64,000 bases of DNA from Zizania palustris (Eukaryota > Streptophyta > Magnoliopsida > Poales > Poaceae), in assembly GCA_019279435.1 (NCBI GenBank), contig JAAALK010000286.1, forward strand, positions 33,789,712 through 33,853,711, given 5' to 3'. The position numbers and the translations under genes were made by a program. Below, in pieces: positions 23,759 through 34,680 of this stretch; positions within the stretch are counted from its first letter, which is position 1, and the number at the start of each line of letters is the position of its first letter. The notes below the pieces were generated by a model that saw only the letters and a program-made list of their open reading frames with translations, made no database searches and was not told where the DNA came from.

Positions 23759-25057
23759 ATGGACATAGTTAGTAAAATTCCTCTGTTCGATGGGACTGAT
23801 TTTGCATACTGGAAGGTGCGCATGGAGGCTTACTTGCTAAGCCAAGGAAATGCAATTTGGGAAATTGTGGACTCACAATACTCCATCCCTAAAACTCGCA
23901 CCTCTCAAACAGAGAAGGATCAGTATAATGCCAACTCCAAGGCTAGAAATATATTGTTCATTGGTTTGAGCCGGAGTGAGTTTGATAGGGTGCAGAACCT
24001 TAGGACAGCTAGGGAAATTTGGACCACTCTCACTATTTTTCATGAGGGCTCTACACAGATTAAGGCCAGGCGCCAAAGCACATACAATCAACAGTATTAG
24101 CTGTTTGTGCAGGCACCTGGTGAATCTATAGATGCCATGTTTTCTCGCTTTGATGCGATAGTGAGTACCTTGCGGTCCAACGAGACGCTTGCTTACAATT
24201 ATCATGATAGGGCTATCAAGTTTCTCTAGGCTCTTGATCGTAGCATATGGGAAGTGAAGATATCCAGCATTGAGGAGTCCGCAGGTTATGACACATTGAC
24301 CTGTGATGAGCTCTTCAGCAAGCTGAAGTCCACAGAGATTGCCAAGGCATCTCTTGCAGTGCATAGAAACTCTTTGCCACAACCATTAGCATTGGTTTCT
24401 AGCACTAGTCGTGGCACCACTGCAGAACCAAGCACATCTGGCACTTGTGTTCTTGCAGATGGTTTTGCTTTGTCCTCCCTGGTCTCCGTCACTAAGGAGC
24501 AGGTGGATACTCTAGATGATGATGAGCTTGCTCTCATTGCCAGAAGGTTCACCCATTTTCACCATGAGAGACAGGATCAGAGGAGAAGTGGTTTTAGTGG
24601 TTGCTTTGAGTGTGGCGACACTTCTCATATCAAGGCCAATTGCCCTAAACTCAAGAAGAGAGATGAGAGTGAGCACCCCAAATACCACAAGAAGGAGAGG
24701 AAACCCTTTGTGAAGGGCAAGCGCGGCAAGGTGGCTAAGAGAGTAGCCAAAGCCGCTTCTAGAGCATTTGTTGCTGCTCTCAGCGACATCGACACTTCCT
24801 CAACTGAGGAGTCGAGCTCTGAGGAGGAGGAGTCTCCAAGGAAGGAGGAGAAGAAGGACAAGAAGGGACGAGATTTCACCGGCCTTTGCTTCATGGCCGA
24901 CAGCGATCACAGCGGCGATGAGCTTGACTCATCTAAGGTACCACTATCCTATGACCAGCTTTCAATTAAACTAGATGAGCTGAATGAAGTAGTTCTTGGT
25001 CAGGATAGGTTACTTGTGCAAGCCGCTAGAGAAAGAAAAGACCTTAGACTTGGCTAG
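23759..25057 (+). pseudogene. gag: C gag, first part with CCHC knuckle
   Basis: The frame starts at ATG 23759 (MDIVSKIPLFDGTDFAYWKVRMEAYL), the usual copia gag opening. It runs through the UBN2-like capsid region and a canonical zinc knuckle CFECGDTSHIKANC (about 24604-24645), then a basic KGKRGKVAKR stretch and an acidic serine-rich stretch. In-frame stops at 24098-24100 and 24227-24229 and the stop at 25055-25057 interrupt it. The reading continues in another frame after 25057. Gag packages the RNA in the cytoplasm. A single early stop leaves only 113 residues intact. Confidence 0.8.
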
Positions 25058-26219
25058 AATCTGTTTCTACTGATTATGCCATGCTTAAGTCTAAAGTTAA
25101 TGATGCTGAATGTGAATCTTGTACTGTTGTCATGGGTGAGCTTGCTCAGTTGCGTTCTGTACATGCTCAAACTCTATCTGAGCTTGAGACTGCACAGAAG
25201 CAGCTTTGGTGGTTGATTCTAGACCTCATGATATAATTGAATGCATGAACTGTTCTTTATTACACGAGAGCATTAATTTATGTGATAAGCATGTTCATGA
25301 TTTAGAGGCTAGATTGGAGAGGGCCGGTAGTTCTAAGGATGTGCAGCCTGTGTGTGACACTAGCATAACCCTTAAGGACCAGCTAGGCACTGTTAGAGAG
25401 CGAGCTGAAAACCTTATGACTGAAAATGAGTACCTTCTTTCTGTGGTTAACAAATGCACTGAGGGAAAGGGTAGGATTGATTTGCTCTTGGCCAAGACCA
25501 AGATGTGTGCTGACAGAGCAAGGTTAGCTCTAGGTTTGGGTTTTGAGAGGATTCCTTCAGATAGTGAAAACAAAACTATTTTTACCTAACCCACTACCCT
25601 AGACAAAGAGAGAGCTCTGTTAGACACTACTTCAGCCAAAAAGCCTACCCGAACTCCAAAGAAAACCACTCCTCCCACAAAAAGAGTTCCTCCCAAGAAA
25701 ACCACTCAGCAGAAGCCCAAGGAGCCTGTGAGAGTTGCTTCTATGACCCATGAGAGTGCCCCTAGGAGTGTTTTTCATTGTTCCTATTGTCAGCGGGTGG
25801 GTCATCTGGTTGGGTTCTGTTTTCGTTGCATCAAGGATGAGCGACGCTCTTAGGCGATGAGGTTCCAGAACATGCACTACCCATCTTTAGGTATGCATGA
25901 GTCTGAGTTTCACTCTCGTCCTGTTTTCGAGGCTCCTCGTGCTTCTCGGAGAGGTTTTGCTCCTCAAGGTGTTCACCATGTTCCATATGGTGGTAGACCC
26001 CGGACGAGTAGCTTTGTACCTCATCAGAGTAGGAGACCTCGTCATGTTGTTAGATCACAGCATGTAGGTAGACCTCGCACTGTGCATCATTCTGATTATC
26101 CTGTGCATAGACAGTCTACTTTTACTGTGTCTACTACTCGTATCACTCAGTGCTGGATGCCTCGTCATATCTTCACTCACCCCAGCACTGAGCGATCGAG
26201 ATTTTCTTATCATGTGTAG
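25058..26219 (+). pseudogene. gag: C gag extension with coiled coil and second zinc finger
   Basis: Frames in this region encode CESCTVVMGELAQLR, CMNCSLLHE and a helical MTENEYLLSVVNKC stretch, then lysine/proline-rich TPKKTTPPTKRVPPKK and a second CCHC-type finger CSYCQRVGHLVGFC (about 25777-25818). An Arg/His-rich tail follows. Such an extended gag, coiled coil plus extra zinc finger, is typical of Sireviruses. The frame changes near 25057 and stops at 25587-25589 and 25852-25854. Confidence 0.65.
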
Positions 26220-27344
26220 GCGGCAGATCGAGGCTTGGAGGACACGTGGATCATGGACTCTGGTTGTTCGCATCATATGACCGGAGATGAAGCATGGTTC
26301 TCCAGCCTCACCACAACCAAGCAAAGGGAACATATCACCTTCGGGAACAATCGAAGGAGTAGAGTGAAAGGTAAAGGTGTGGTAAGAATAAACTCGAATT
26401 TCACTCTCAAAGATGTTGCTTTGGTTGAGAATTTGGGATACAATTTGCTTTCTGTATCTCAATTGCTTGATGACGGCTTCGAAGTGCGATTCCATCGCGA
26501 TACTTCGCAAGTACTCAATTCTGATGGCGTTGTGGTTTGTAAGATCTTTAGAGTTGGGAGAGTTTTTGGAGCTGATTTTTCTGAGTCATCTGATTCTTCT
26601 CATTGTCTTGTTGCACATTCTACTTCTGAGCTGTGGAAGTGGCATAGGAGACTAGGGCATATGAGCTTTGAGTTGCTCGCTCGTTTGAGTGCCCTAGGTC
26701 TGATCCGAGGATTGCCCAAGCTCAAGTTTGAGAAGAATTTAGTTTGCGCTCCTTGTCGACATGGAAAAATGATTACCGCTTCGCACTCACCAGTTACCAC
26801 AGTGATGACTGAACAACCCGGAGAACTTCTCCACATGGACACTGTAGGTCCTTCTCGGGTTAGTTCTTTAGGCGGCAAGTGGTATGTGTTAGTCATTGTC
26901 GATGATTTCTCTCGTTACTCTTGGGTCTTCTTTCTTGCCAGCAAGGATGAAGTGTTTTCACACTTTCGAAGCTTGGCTTTGAGACTTTTCACTGAACTCC
27001 CTGGTGCATTGAAATTCATTCAAAGTGATAATGGCACTGAGTTCAAGAACAGTCTCTTTGTTGACTTTTGCTTGGAGCATGGCATAGAACATCAATTCTC
27101 TGCTCCGCGGGTTCCTCAACAAAACGGTGTTGTTGAGAGAAAGAACCGCACTTTGGTTGAGATGGCTAGGACGATGCTCGATGAGCACAGGACTCCTAGA
27201 AAATTCTGGGCTGAGGCCATGAACACTGCTTGTTACATCTCAAACCGAATCTTCTTGCGCTCAATTTTGAATTAGACATCTTATGAGCTACGTTTTGGGA
27301 GACAGCCCAAGGTTACTCATCTTCGAGTTTTTGGCTGTCGTTGC
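26220..27344 (+). pseudogene. pol: C protease and integrase, 5' part
   Basis: The frame has WIMDSGCSHHMTGD, the copia protease active site (D-S-G). It then shows the GAG-pre-integrase zinc region HRRLGHMSFELL...CAPCRHGK and the integrase core LLHMDTVGPSR, SDNGTEFKNS and QQNGVVERKNR, giving D-D-E. A stop at 27273-27275 (TAG) falls in the core's C-terminal side. The coding sequence is then cut at 27344 by element B. It resumes at 38983. Confidence 0.85.
27340..27344. repeat. Target-site duplication of element B, left
   Basis: GTTGC precedes the TGTTGGGGG start of B; identical bases follow B at 38978-38982. Rejoining the C reading across them keeps the integrase frame. Confidence 0.92.
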
Positions 27345-27842
27345 TGTTGGGGGAAATTACTCCATTTTCAGGACTTAAGGATTAATACTTCAAGGGCTAA
27401 GAAAGGCTCCGAAGCTAGCGAGCCTTCGTTCGGAGGTAGAGGCGTCAAACCGAAGGGTGCAGCGATACGAGGCCTCGGTGAACCCTCCGAATGAGAGATA
27501 AAAGTCCCGAAGCTGAAGGACAAGACTGACGAGATGTTTGGCCTATCCATCTGCCTTGTAGTATTTTACCTTTTATAACCTTGTTCCTGACACCGAATAG
27601 TTTCCACTATGTCGGTTGTAATCTAGGGGCAATTAGGTCCTTTCCTTATGCATTTTTACCTATAAATACCCCCCTCTATACCCTGTAAAGGGGGGCCCCC
27701 CGATACAAATTATTCAATACACACGTTCAGGCTACTCGAGCTATTATCCTACTCGGAGGTTCGAGTCAGTCCTAAATCACAAGCTCGTTGTTTGTTAGTT
27801 CTTGATCTCAGAGAACCTATTGGTGTAACTTTTGCGCCAACA
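27345..27842 (+). repeat. Element B 5' LTR
   Basis: Starts TGTTGGGGGAAATTACTCC, ends GCGCCAACA. TATA box TATAAATA at 27661-27668. Confidence 0.94.
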
Positions 27843-27862
27843 GTTGGCGCCGTCCGTGGGGA
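27843..27862 (+). promoter_or_regulatory. Element B primer binding site
   Basis: GTTGGCGCCGTCCGTGGGG follows the LTR end. TGGCGCCGT matches the complement of the tRNA-Asp 3' end for nine bases; the next bases match less well. Confidence 0.65.
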
Positions 27863-28048
27863 ACAAGTTCTAGAAGCTTGTTCTCTGCTGCTGACTGCAC
27901 CTCGAAGACCACTTACGGAGGGAGCCTCGGAGTTTCAGGATTCCGCACACCCTTCAGTTAAGGGCTTCTTAGTGCAGCCCGAAGGCCTTCACTCGACTTC
28001 CCGAGTCGTTCGAAGTCCTCCGTCTCCAAGACCTCTTCGTGGCTAGCT

Positions 28049-29164
28049 ATGCCTCCGAAGCGGAGTCAAACTTCGGGTCCTCTCCGAAGGTCCCCTCGAA
28101 CCGCAGGAGCCGGACCCTCAACTACTCCGGTGATTCCCACCGAGGCCGCTGGGCGTCGAGTACCCAGGGGTCCTCGAGCTCCTCCTACGGTGCTTCAGAC
28201 TGATTACGTTAGCTCCCAAGACCCAGAGCTACCTTCAGAAGAAGACGAAGGCCTTCCTAGAACCGAGGCTACTCAATTAGCCAGGCTTCAGGAGGAAGTA
28301 GCTAGGTGGAGGCAGGAGCCTGCTGATCGCCTCCGCACCCAAGCCTCCACCGAGACTCCCGAAGGGCCTCAAAATGGTGGTGCTCACAACCCCCCAGAAG
28401 TTGTCAAAGTCTCGGAGGAAGCCGAAAACGCATCTTTCGATGAGGAGTCCCCATTACACCCGGACTTGCAAAGAGTCCCCTTTGATCCCAGGTTCAAGGC
28501 TTCGAAGTTGCACAAGTACTCCGGGGGGTCGGACCCCGGAGAGTTCGCCCGCTCATATGCCCTGGCAATAGAAGCAAGTGGGGGGGTGCGAAGCACCATG
28601 GCAAAATGCTTCCCCCTCGCTCTTGAAGGCATGGCACTCCGGTGGTTCTGGTCTCTGAGGCCAGGATCAATCAGCTCTTGGGAGCATCTAAAGAAGAAAT
28701 TTGTGAGCAACATCCAAGGCACCTTCGTGGCCCCAATGTCCACAGGGAGTTTTTTCCAGGTGAAACAACGGACGGGAGAAACACTCCGGGAGTACTTCAC
28801 GCGCTTCGCCCAACCCAAGTCGCAGATTAAGGGCCTGTCTACCTCCTCGGTAGTCGACGCCGCCCGCGAAGGAGTGCTGAACCCCGACCTCCTCAGCAAA
28901 CTCCATCGGAAGCTGGTGACGTCTGTGGCACAGCTGATGGCATACTTCGAACAGTATGCCAAGGCGGAAGAAGGTTGTCTTCGACGCACTGAAGCACCAT
29001 CGTCCACCCTCCGGGAAGTCAAGAAGGAGCTCGAATCTTCCGCTCCCCTACAACCTCCTCAAGACAACTGCTTCAATGAGCACAAGCGGGGAAAGAAGCA
29101 TTTTCGTTCGGAGGTACTAAACATTACGCCTTCTGCTCCGAGAGCACCTACCAATTTCCAGTAG
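28049..29164 (+). pseudogene. gag: Element B gag
   Basis: Opens at ATG 28049 (MPPKRSQTSGPLRRSPRTAG), aligning from the first residue with element A gag. It has a basic N-terminus, a helical LQEEVARWRQEPADRLRTQ, and the capsid-type region YALAIEASGGVRSTMAKCFPL, FWSLRPGSISSWEHLKKKF and FQVKQRTGETLREYFTRFA. A TAG at 29162-29164 ends it at 371 residues, ahead of the zinc finger (FFCCVHGDNRSHDTKDC, 29229-29279), which continues in the same frame. The stop is therefore a break between capsid and nucleocapsid parts. Length to the stop is close to that of A (396). Confidence 0.87.
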
Positions 29165-30406
29165 GCGAAGAAGTTCAAGGCCGGGGCGCCAAAGCCTCAA
29201 GAAAGGATGCCTGGCAGGCGTCAGAGTTTTTTCTGCTGCGTGCATGGTGACAATAGGAGCCATGACACGAAGGATTGCAAGGTAGTATTGGCCCTTCGGG
29301 GCGACTACCTTGAGCGAAGTACCGGGCGGGGTGCTTCAGACCAAGCCCCATCATCAACACGGTCGGAGCCTGTGCAAACTGTGGCCCGAGCCGGTGCCCT
29401 TGAAGCCCCCATGCGGTTACCGGTGGCCAATATTATGCCACCACCAAAGCAGGAGGACCCGCAAGACCGCGGCAAGTGAGTGGTCCTGCCCATCTCCGGA
29501 GAGGGGACCCTCGGGAGCATGTCCAAGAGACAGCGGCGCGAGTACGTCCGAGAGGTCGGGCACATTGGGACCTCGAGTTCCGCAGAAGCAATGCCAGAGT
29601 GGTCCCACGTGCCCATCTCGTTTACTGCCAGCGATGTCGCGGGGGCGAAGTTCCCCCACGCTGACCCCTTGGTCATTTCTGCTGATATAGCAGGAGTGGA
29701 GGTCCGAAGAATCCTAGTAGATGGCGGAAGCTCCACAGACATACTCTTCGTCCAGGCCTTCGATCAGATGTGCATACCTCGAAAGCATCTGCTTCCGGCA
29801 GCCCGGCCACTTCAAGGGTTCTCAGGACTGCCTCTCGATGCCCTCGGCCAGATAGGCCTCGAGGTTGCCTTCGGAGAGGGGCCTTTGGCCCGAGTAGAAG
29901 AGGTGATCTTCGACGTGGTCGACGCCCCATATGCTTACAACGCAATCTTCGGCCGAGGGATGCTAAACCAGTTCGGGGCTATAGCGCATCATAATTACCT
30001 TTGTCTCAAAATGCCCACGCAAGGTGGAGTGCTTACCATTTCAGGAGACCAAGCTGTAGCCCGAAGGACGAAGTATGGCCACGGGCAGCCATTGGACCCC
30101 CGGCAAGTGCACAATGTGGCGAAAAGCATCGAAGAAGTGCCTGAGGCCTCGAACCCTTCGAAGGGGCCCTCTCTCAAGCCAAGCCCGGAGGGTGATGTTG
30201 AGACAAGAATGATTTCGAAAGATGGCAAAGAGTACCCAGTACAGTTCGGCAAAGGGCTATCCCCGGAAATAGCTACCTCGTTAGAAGAAGTCGTCAGGAA
30301 AAATCTGGACGTCTTTGCTTGGACTGACGAAGACATCACCGGGGTCGATCGAAGCATCATCGAGCATAGTCTGCTCGTCAACCCGAAGGCTAGGCCAGTG
30401 CGCTAG
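29165..30406 (+). pseudogene. pol: Element B gag zinc finger and protease
   Basis: Same frame as gag. The zinc-finger-like FFCCVHGDNRSHDTKDC is followed by a proline-rich linker, a TGA stop at 29477-29479, and the protease with [11 protein letters not shown] (active-site Asp at 29720). The protease tail is [20 protein letters not shown] linker [20 protein letters not shown] leads toward RT and ends at TAG 30404-30406. The protease would cut the polyprotein in the particle. The motif D-G-G-S-S is characteristic of Tat-lineage elements. Confidence 0.82.
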
Positions 30407-31258
30407 GGGCTTCGCAAGCTGTCAGCAGAAAGAGCAAGCCTTGCCAAAGACAAAGTAGAAAAATTGTTAAGAGCTGGCATCATCAGGGAGGTAGCCCATA
30501 CCGAGTGGTTGGCTAACCCTGTTTTTGTAAGGAAGAAAGACTCGAACAAGTGGCGCATGTGTATTGACTTTACTTCATTAAATCAAGCATGCCCGCGAGA
30601 CCCCTACCCGATGCCCCGAATAGATCAGCTGGTGGATTCCACAGCAGGCTCCGAATTGCTAAGTTTTCTTGACGCTTATTCCGGATATCATCAAGTATGG
30701 CTGAAACGCGAGGACGAAGCAAAGACAAGCTTTATAACTCCTTCCAGAGTATTCTGTTATGTAAGAATGCCTTTTGGTTTGCGGAATGCCGGAGCCACCT
30801 TTTCACGTTTAATAGCTAAAGCTCTAGGTCATCAGATAGGCTGGAATGTCGAGGCCTATATGGATGATATTGTAATAAAAAGTGCTCAAAAAAACCAGCA
30901 TAGCTTAGACCTAGCTGAAACATTTGAGAGCCTCCGAGCATGTGGAGTACGCCTCAACCCGGAAAAATGTATATTCGGGGCACAAGCAGGAAAGCTACTA
31001 GGGTACCTAATTTCGAGCAGGGGAATCGAAGCTAGCCCAACACAAATAAGCGCACTACAAAGGATGGCTCCACCAGAGAATTTGAAGCAGGTGCAGAAGC
31101 TAGCAGGAAGGCTCGCAGCACTTAGCAGGTTCCTGGCCAGGTCAGCAGAGCGGAGCCTACCAATTTTCAAAGCATTAAAGGGGTCCGAAAGCTTTAGTTG
31201 GACACCGGAGTGTCAGAAGAGCTTCGATGATATAAAAGCATACCTCGGAAGATTGTAA
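30407..31258 (+). pseudogene. pol: Element B reverse transcriptase
   Basis: Same frame. GIIREVAHTEWLANPVFVRKK, KWRMCIDFTSLNQACPRDPY, FLDAYSGYHQVWL, MPFGLRNAGATFSRL and the catalytic YMDD (30857-30868) are present, then RLNPEKCIFGAQAGKLLGY. The whole RT palm is open; the only breaks are stops at its two edges (30404-30406 and 31256-31258). Ty3/Tat RT copies element RNA into cDNA. Confidence 0.9.
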
Positions 31259-32716
31259 ACTTTGACCGTTCCCCTCCCAGAAGAAACATTGCTCCTGTAT
31301 CTTACAGCAACAGGTTCAGCAGTAAGTGCAGTATTGGTCCGGGAAGTTGAGCTTAAAGGAAAGCTGGTGCAGAACCCAGTTTACTTTGTGTCGGAGGCAT
31401 TGTCCGGAGCTAAAGTCAGATACTCCGAGCTCGAGAAGTTTGCTTATGCCCTAGTAATGGCCTCACGCAAGCTAAGGCATTATTTCTTGGCGCATAACCT
31501 GATCGTCCCTACATCGTATCCTCTTGGAGACATGCTCCGAAACAAAGATTCTACGGGCAGGATTGGAAAATGGGCAGTTGAGCTAGCCCCGTTCGGAATC
31601 TCCTTCACAGCAAGAACAACTATTAAGTCCCAAATCATAGCCGATTTCGTAGCAGAGTGGACTCCATCTGCTATTTGGGCACCGGAAGAACCCTCCAAAG
31701 GTTTGTGGACTATATTTTCAGACGGAGCATATCAAGCATCTGGTGCTGGAGCAGGGGCCATCATCATATCACCATCAGGGCAGAAAGCCATGTATTCTGC
31801 GAGGCTCAACTTCAGGACTACTAATAACATCGCCGAGTACGAAGGAATCCTGCTAGGCCTCCGAAAGGCTAAAGCGCTCGGAGCCGCAAGGATAATGATT
31901 AAGACAGATTCCCAAGTCGTCGCAGGGCATGTTGATAAAAGCTTTCAAGCAAAAAATCCACATCTAGCACAATACCTTGAAGAAATTTGCAAGACCGAAG
32001 CAGCATTCAGAGGATTTACAGTTCGGAGTATCCCTCGTGCAGAGAATCAACTCACAGATATTCTTGCAAAGGCCGCAGCAGGGGCGGTGGACCTTCCGAA
32101 GGGTGCTTTTTACGAAGAACTAGCACAGCCAGCAGCTATTCAGTTAGCCTCTTTGGAAGTACTGTGCATCCCGATTGCAGATTGGCGTGCTCCGATAATG
32201 AAAATGTTGCAAAGTGGCATACACCTTCTCGAAGGTCCAGAAGCCCGAAGGATGCAAGCAAGAGCTCGAAATTATAAGCTTATCGACGGAGTATTATACA
32301 AAGCTGGAGTATGTTCACCTCTACTTCGATGCATCTCCCAGCCCGAAGGTCAGGACATACTTCGAGATATCCACGAAGGCTTGTGCGGAAGTCATTTAGC
32401 CCCTCATGCGCTAGCTGGCAAGACACTTCGGCAAGGGTTTTATTGGCCAACGATAGTAAGAGATGCAGAGGGCCTGGTTCGAACATGCCAAGGCTGCCAA
32501 TGGATGGGCAGACGAAGCCATCGCCCGCCAGCACAGCTTCAAGTTATTGCCCCAGTATGGCCAATGGCTAGATGGGGCATGGACCTCATAGGCCCGTTCC
32601 CAATGGCAAAAGGCGGCTTGAAGTTTGCGGTAGTAGCAATCGAGTATTTCTCAAAGTGGGTTGAAGCGGAGCCATTGACAGCTATCACCTCGAGGAATGT
32701 GCAAAAAATTTTCTAG
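31259..32716 (+). pseudogene. pol: Element B RNase H, additional RNase H and integrase N-terminus
   Basis: A 484-residue open stretch in the same frame. It begins with Ty3 RNase H (LLLYLTATGSAVSAVLV, YSELEKFAYALVMASRKLRHYF). A second archaeal-like RNase H follows, with FSDGAYQASGAG, NNIAEYEGILLGL, KTDSQVVAGH and LTDILAKAAA (D-E-D-D). Integrase then starts with a zinc region HEGLCGSHLAP...RTCQGCQWMGR and the first catalytic Asp in WGMDLIGPFPMAKG. It ends at TAG 32714-32716, where element A has a tryptophan codon, so a G-to-A change is likely. Confidence 0.88.
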
Positions 32717-33394
32717 CAGAACATTATATGCAGGTTCGAAGTGCCAAGGGAGTTGACGGTGGATAATGGAACCCAATTCGAAGCTGACACCTTCCAAGCA
32801 TTTTGCGAAGATTTGGGCATTATGTTATGCTTTGCCGCAGTGCGCCATCCACAATCCAATGGAGCCGTTGAGCGAGCCAACGGGAACATCCTCTCTGGGC
32901 TGAATCGCCGAATCGTTGGTTTGGCCAAAGGGCTGTGGGTCGAAGAGCTCCCTAAAATCTTGTGGTCCATTCGAACCACTCAAACCAGGTCCACAGGTTT
33001 CACCCCGTTTATATTACTATTTGGAGATGAGGCCATGACTCCGACGGAGCTCAGAGGTGGATCCCTTCGAGTAGTTCAACCTGGAGACGAAGGTGACAGG
33101 AACACTTCGCTGGATTTGTCAGAAGAAACAAGGCTTCGAGCTGTCGCCAATCTGGCTAAGTACCAGGAACACACAAAGACATGGTATAACCCAAAGATAA
33201 AGCTAAATGAGCTAAAACCTGGTCATCTAGTGTTGCGAAGTGTAATAGCTCCGGGGAAGCTAGGAAGCAAATGGGAAGGTCCATATGTTATCTTACGCTC
33301 AGGGCGCCCCGGGTCGTTTAAATTAGCAAATTTAGAAGGGGAAGAGTTGAAGCATGCATGGCATGCAGAGCACCTTAAACGTTATTACGCTTAG
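32717..33394 (+). pseudogene. pol: Element B integrase core and C-terminus
   Basis: Continues the frame from the preceding stop: LTVDNGTQFEADTFQAF, HPQSNGAVERANGNILSGL (second Asp and Glu), GFTPFILLFGDEAMTPTEL, then the C-terminal GHLVLRSVIAPGKLGSKWEGPY. Natural stop at 33392-33394. This is the last coding part of pol on the plus strand. Confidence 0.9.
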
Positions 33395-34245
33395 GGGCTC
33401 CTTGTAAGCACTTGTAAAATTTTCCTTTCTCTGAATAAAGATAAGGGTCGAATTTTGTTTTCTCTTCGAATATCCCTTACTCCTGATGGACGCATCGGGA
33501 GGAAGGAGATGCTTGTAGAGTCAAGCATTTTTCCCAAGACCCAGGCGGACGCCTGTGAACCATCGGTTCAGAGGCTCCACTTCCACCCTATGGATTCCAG
33601 GCTCTGGCTTGTTAGGATCCGTAGAGGAGTCTAAGGACTTTAAAAAGAAACAGACTTTCGGCCTCCGGGTACGAAGTGTCTGCAAAAGAGCCAAAGGTGG
33701 CCACCCTACGGATTCCAGGCTCCGGCTTGTTAGGATCCGTAGAAGAGTCTAAGGACTTTAAAAAGAAACAGACTTTCGGCCTCCGGGTACGAAGTGTCTG
33801 CAAAAGAGCCGAAGGTGGCCACCCTATGGATTCCAGGCTCCGGCTTATTAGGATCCGTAGAAGAGTCTAAGGACTTTAAAAAGAAACAGACTTTCGGCCT
33901 CCGGGTACAAAGTGTCTGCAAAAGAGCCGAAGGTGGCCACCCTACAGATTCCAGGCTCCGGCTTGTTAGGATCCGTACAAGAGTCTAAGGACTTTAAAAA
34001 CAAAAAAAGAAAAAGAAAAAAGAGGGATTCGCGAGGTAGTAATACCAAAGTACAGATGATAAGTGTAATTCGAAGCGTCCGGTTGTTCGGAGCTTCATTG
34101 TGCCTGGCAAACCATTTTCTACAGTAAAGGCTCCACCACCCACAAGGGGGGGTCGGAGGATAGGAACCACACGACGTACTTGAATTTCACATTAAATCAT
34201 TATACTTTTACATCAAGAAAAGTTTTGGTCCAAGCCTACGAAAAA
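33395..34245. other. Element B convergent 3' UTR region
   Basis: Between the pol stop (33394) and the last exon of the antisense gene (ends 34246). It contains a 118-bp tandem repeat and no credible gene. Confidence 0.6.
33592..34004. repeat. Element B tandem repeat, 118-bp unit, about 3.5 copies
   Basis: Units start GGATTCCAGGCTCCGGCTTG at 33592, 33710 and 33828, with a partial copy at 33946, exactly 118 bp apart. Each contains CGGCCTCCGGGTACGAAGTG. Adjacent units differ by a few bases. Position matches the 60-bp tandem repeat of element A, but the sequence and unit length differ. Confidence 0.92.
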
Positions 34246-34680
34246 TCAAAGACCCTGTCGGCATCTAGAGCTACCTCTCCGACTACTCTGCCCTTCAGAG
34301 TTCGAAGCTGTTGGCTTGGCCCTCTTCGTTCGAATGCTTCTCTTTTTCTTGGAGGCTCGTAGTTTATTTTGCTCTTCTTGAAGCTCCGCCCACATCAAGA
34401 GCCTTTCGGAGTCAGCCTTCGCAGGGTCTTCGGCCCGGTACTCCGAGTCAGACTAGTCCGTAGGTTCGGAAGGCAAGGATACCTTCGCCTTATCTTCCTC
34501 TTTAATATAAGCTAAGACATCTTGGCAAACTTCAAAGGTTACCTCCCCTCCATCTCCATGAGGAATAGAGAAGCGAGAGCGGCGGTAAGGTGTTAAACCT
34601 TCAAGGTTTGCCCACTCCTTTCGGAGCTCATCAGTAATTTCGAATAATTCGAGGTCAGGGCTCGAAGGGCATGACAAAAC
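34246..34680 (-). CDS. Antisense gene exon 5: conserved C-terminal module, one stop
   Basis: After the acceptor TTCTTTTTTAG the frame reads ELFEITDELRKEWANLEGL, RSRFSIPHGD and DVLAYIKEEDK, then a stop at 34453-34455. Beyond it, in frame, MWAELQEEQNKLRASK and a basic tail end at 34246. Element A exon 5 has matching blocks (EVLDVNEELRLLW, YILSYIKEEEK, TWAELQQEQKDFRASK) and a similar length, 149 codons against 145. Confidence 0.72.

Noticed and set aside
33592..34004. CRISPR-like array
   Set aside because: Units are directly adjacent 118-bp repeats without spacers, in a plant retrotransposon.
33555..34127. Nested 60-70-residue ORFs on both strands
   Set aside because: Each is one unit of the 118-bp tandem repeat.
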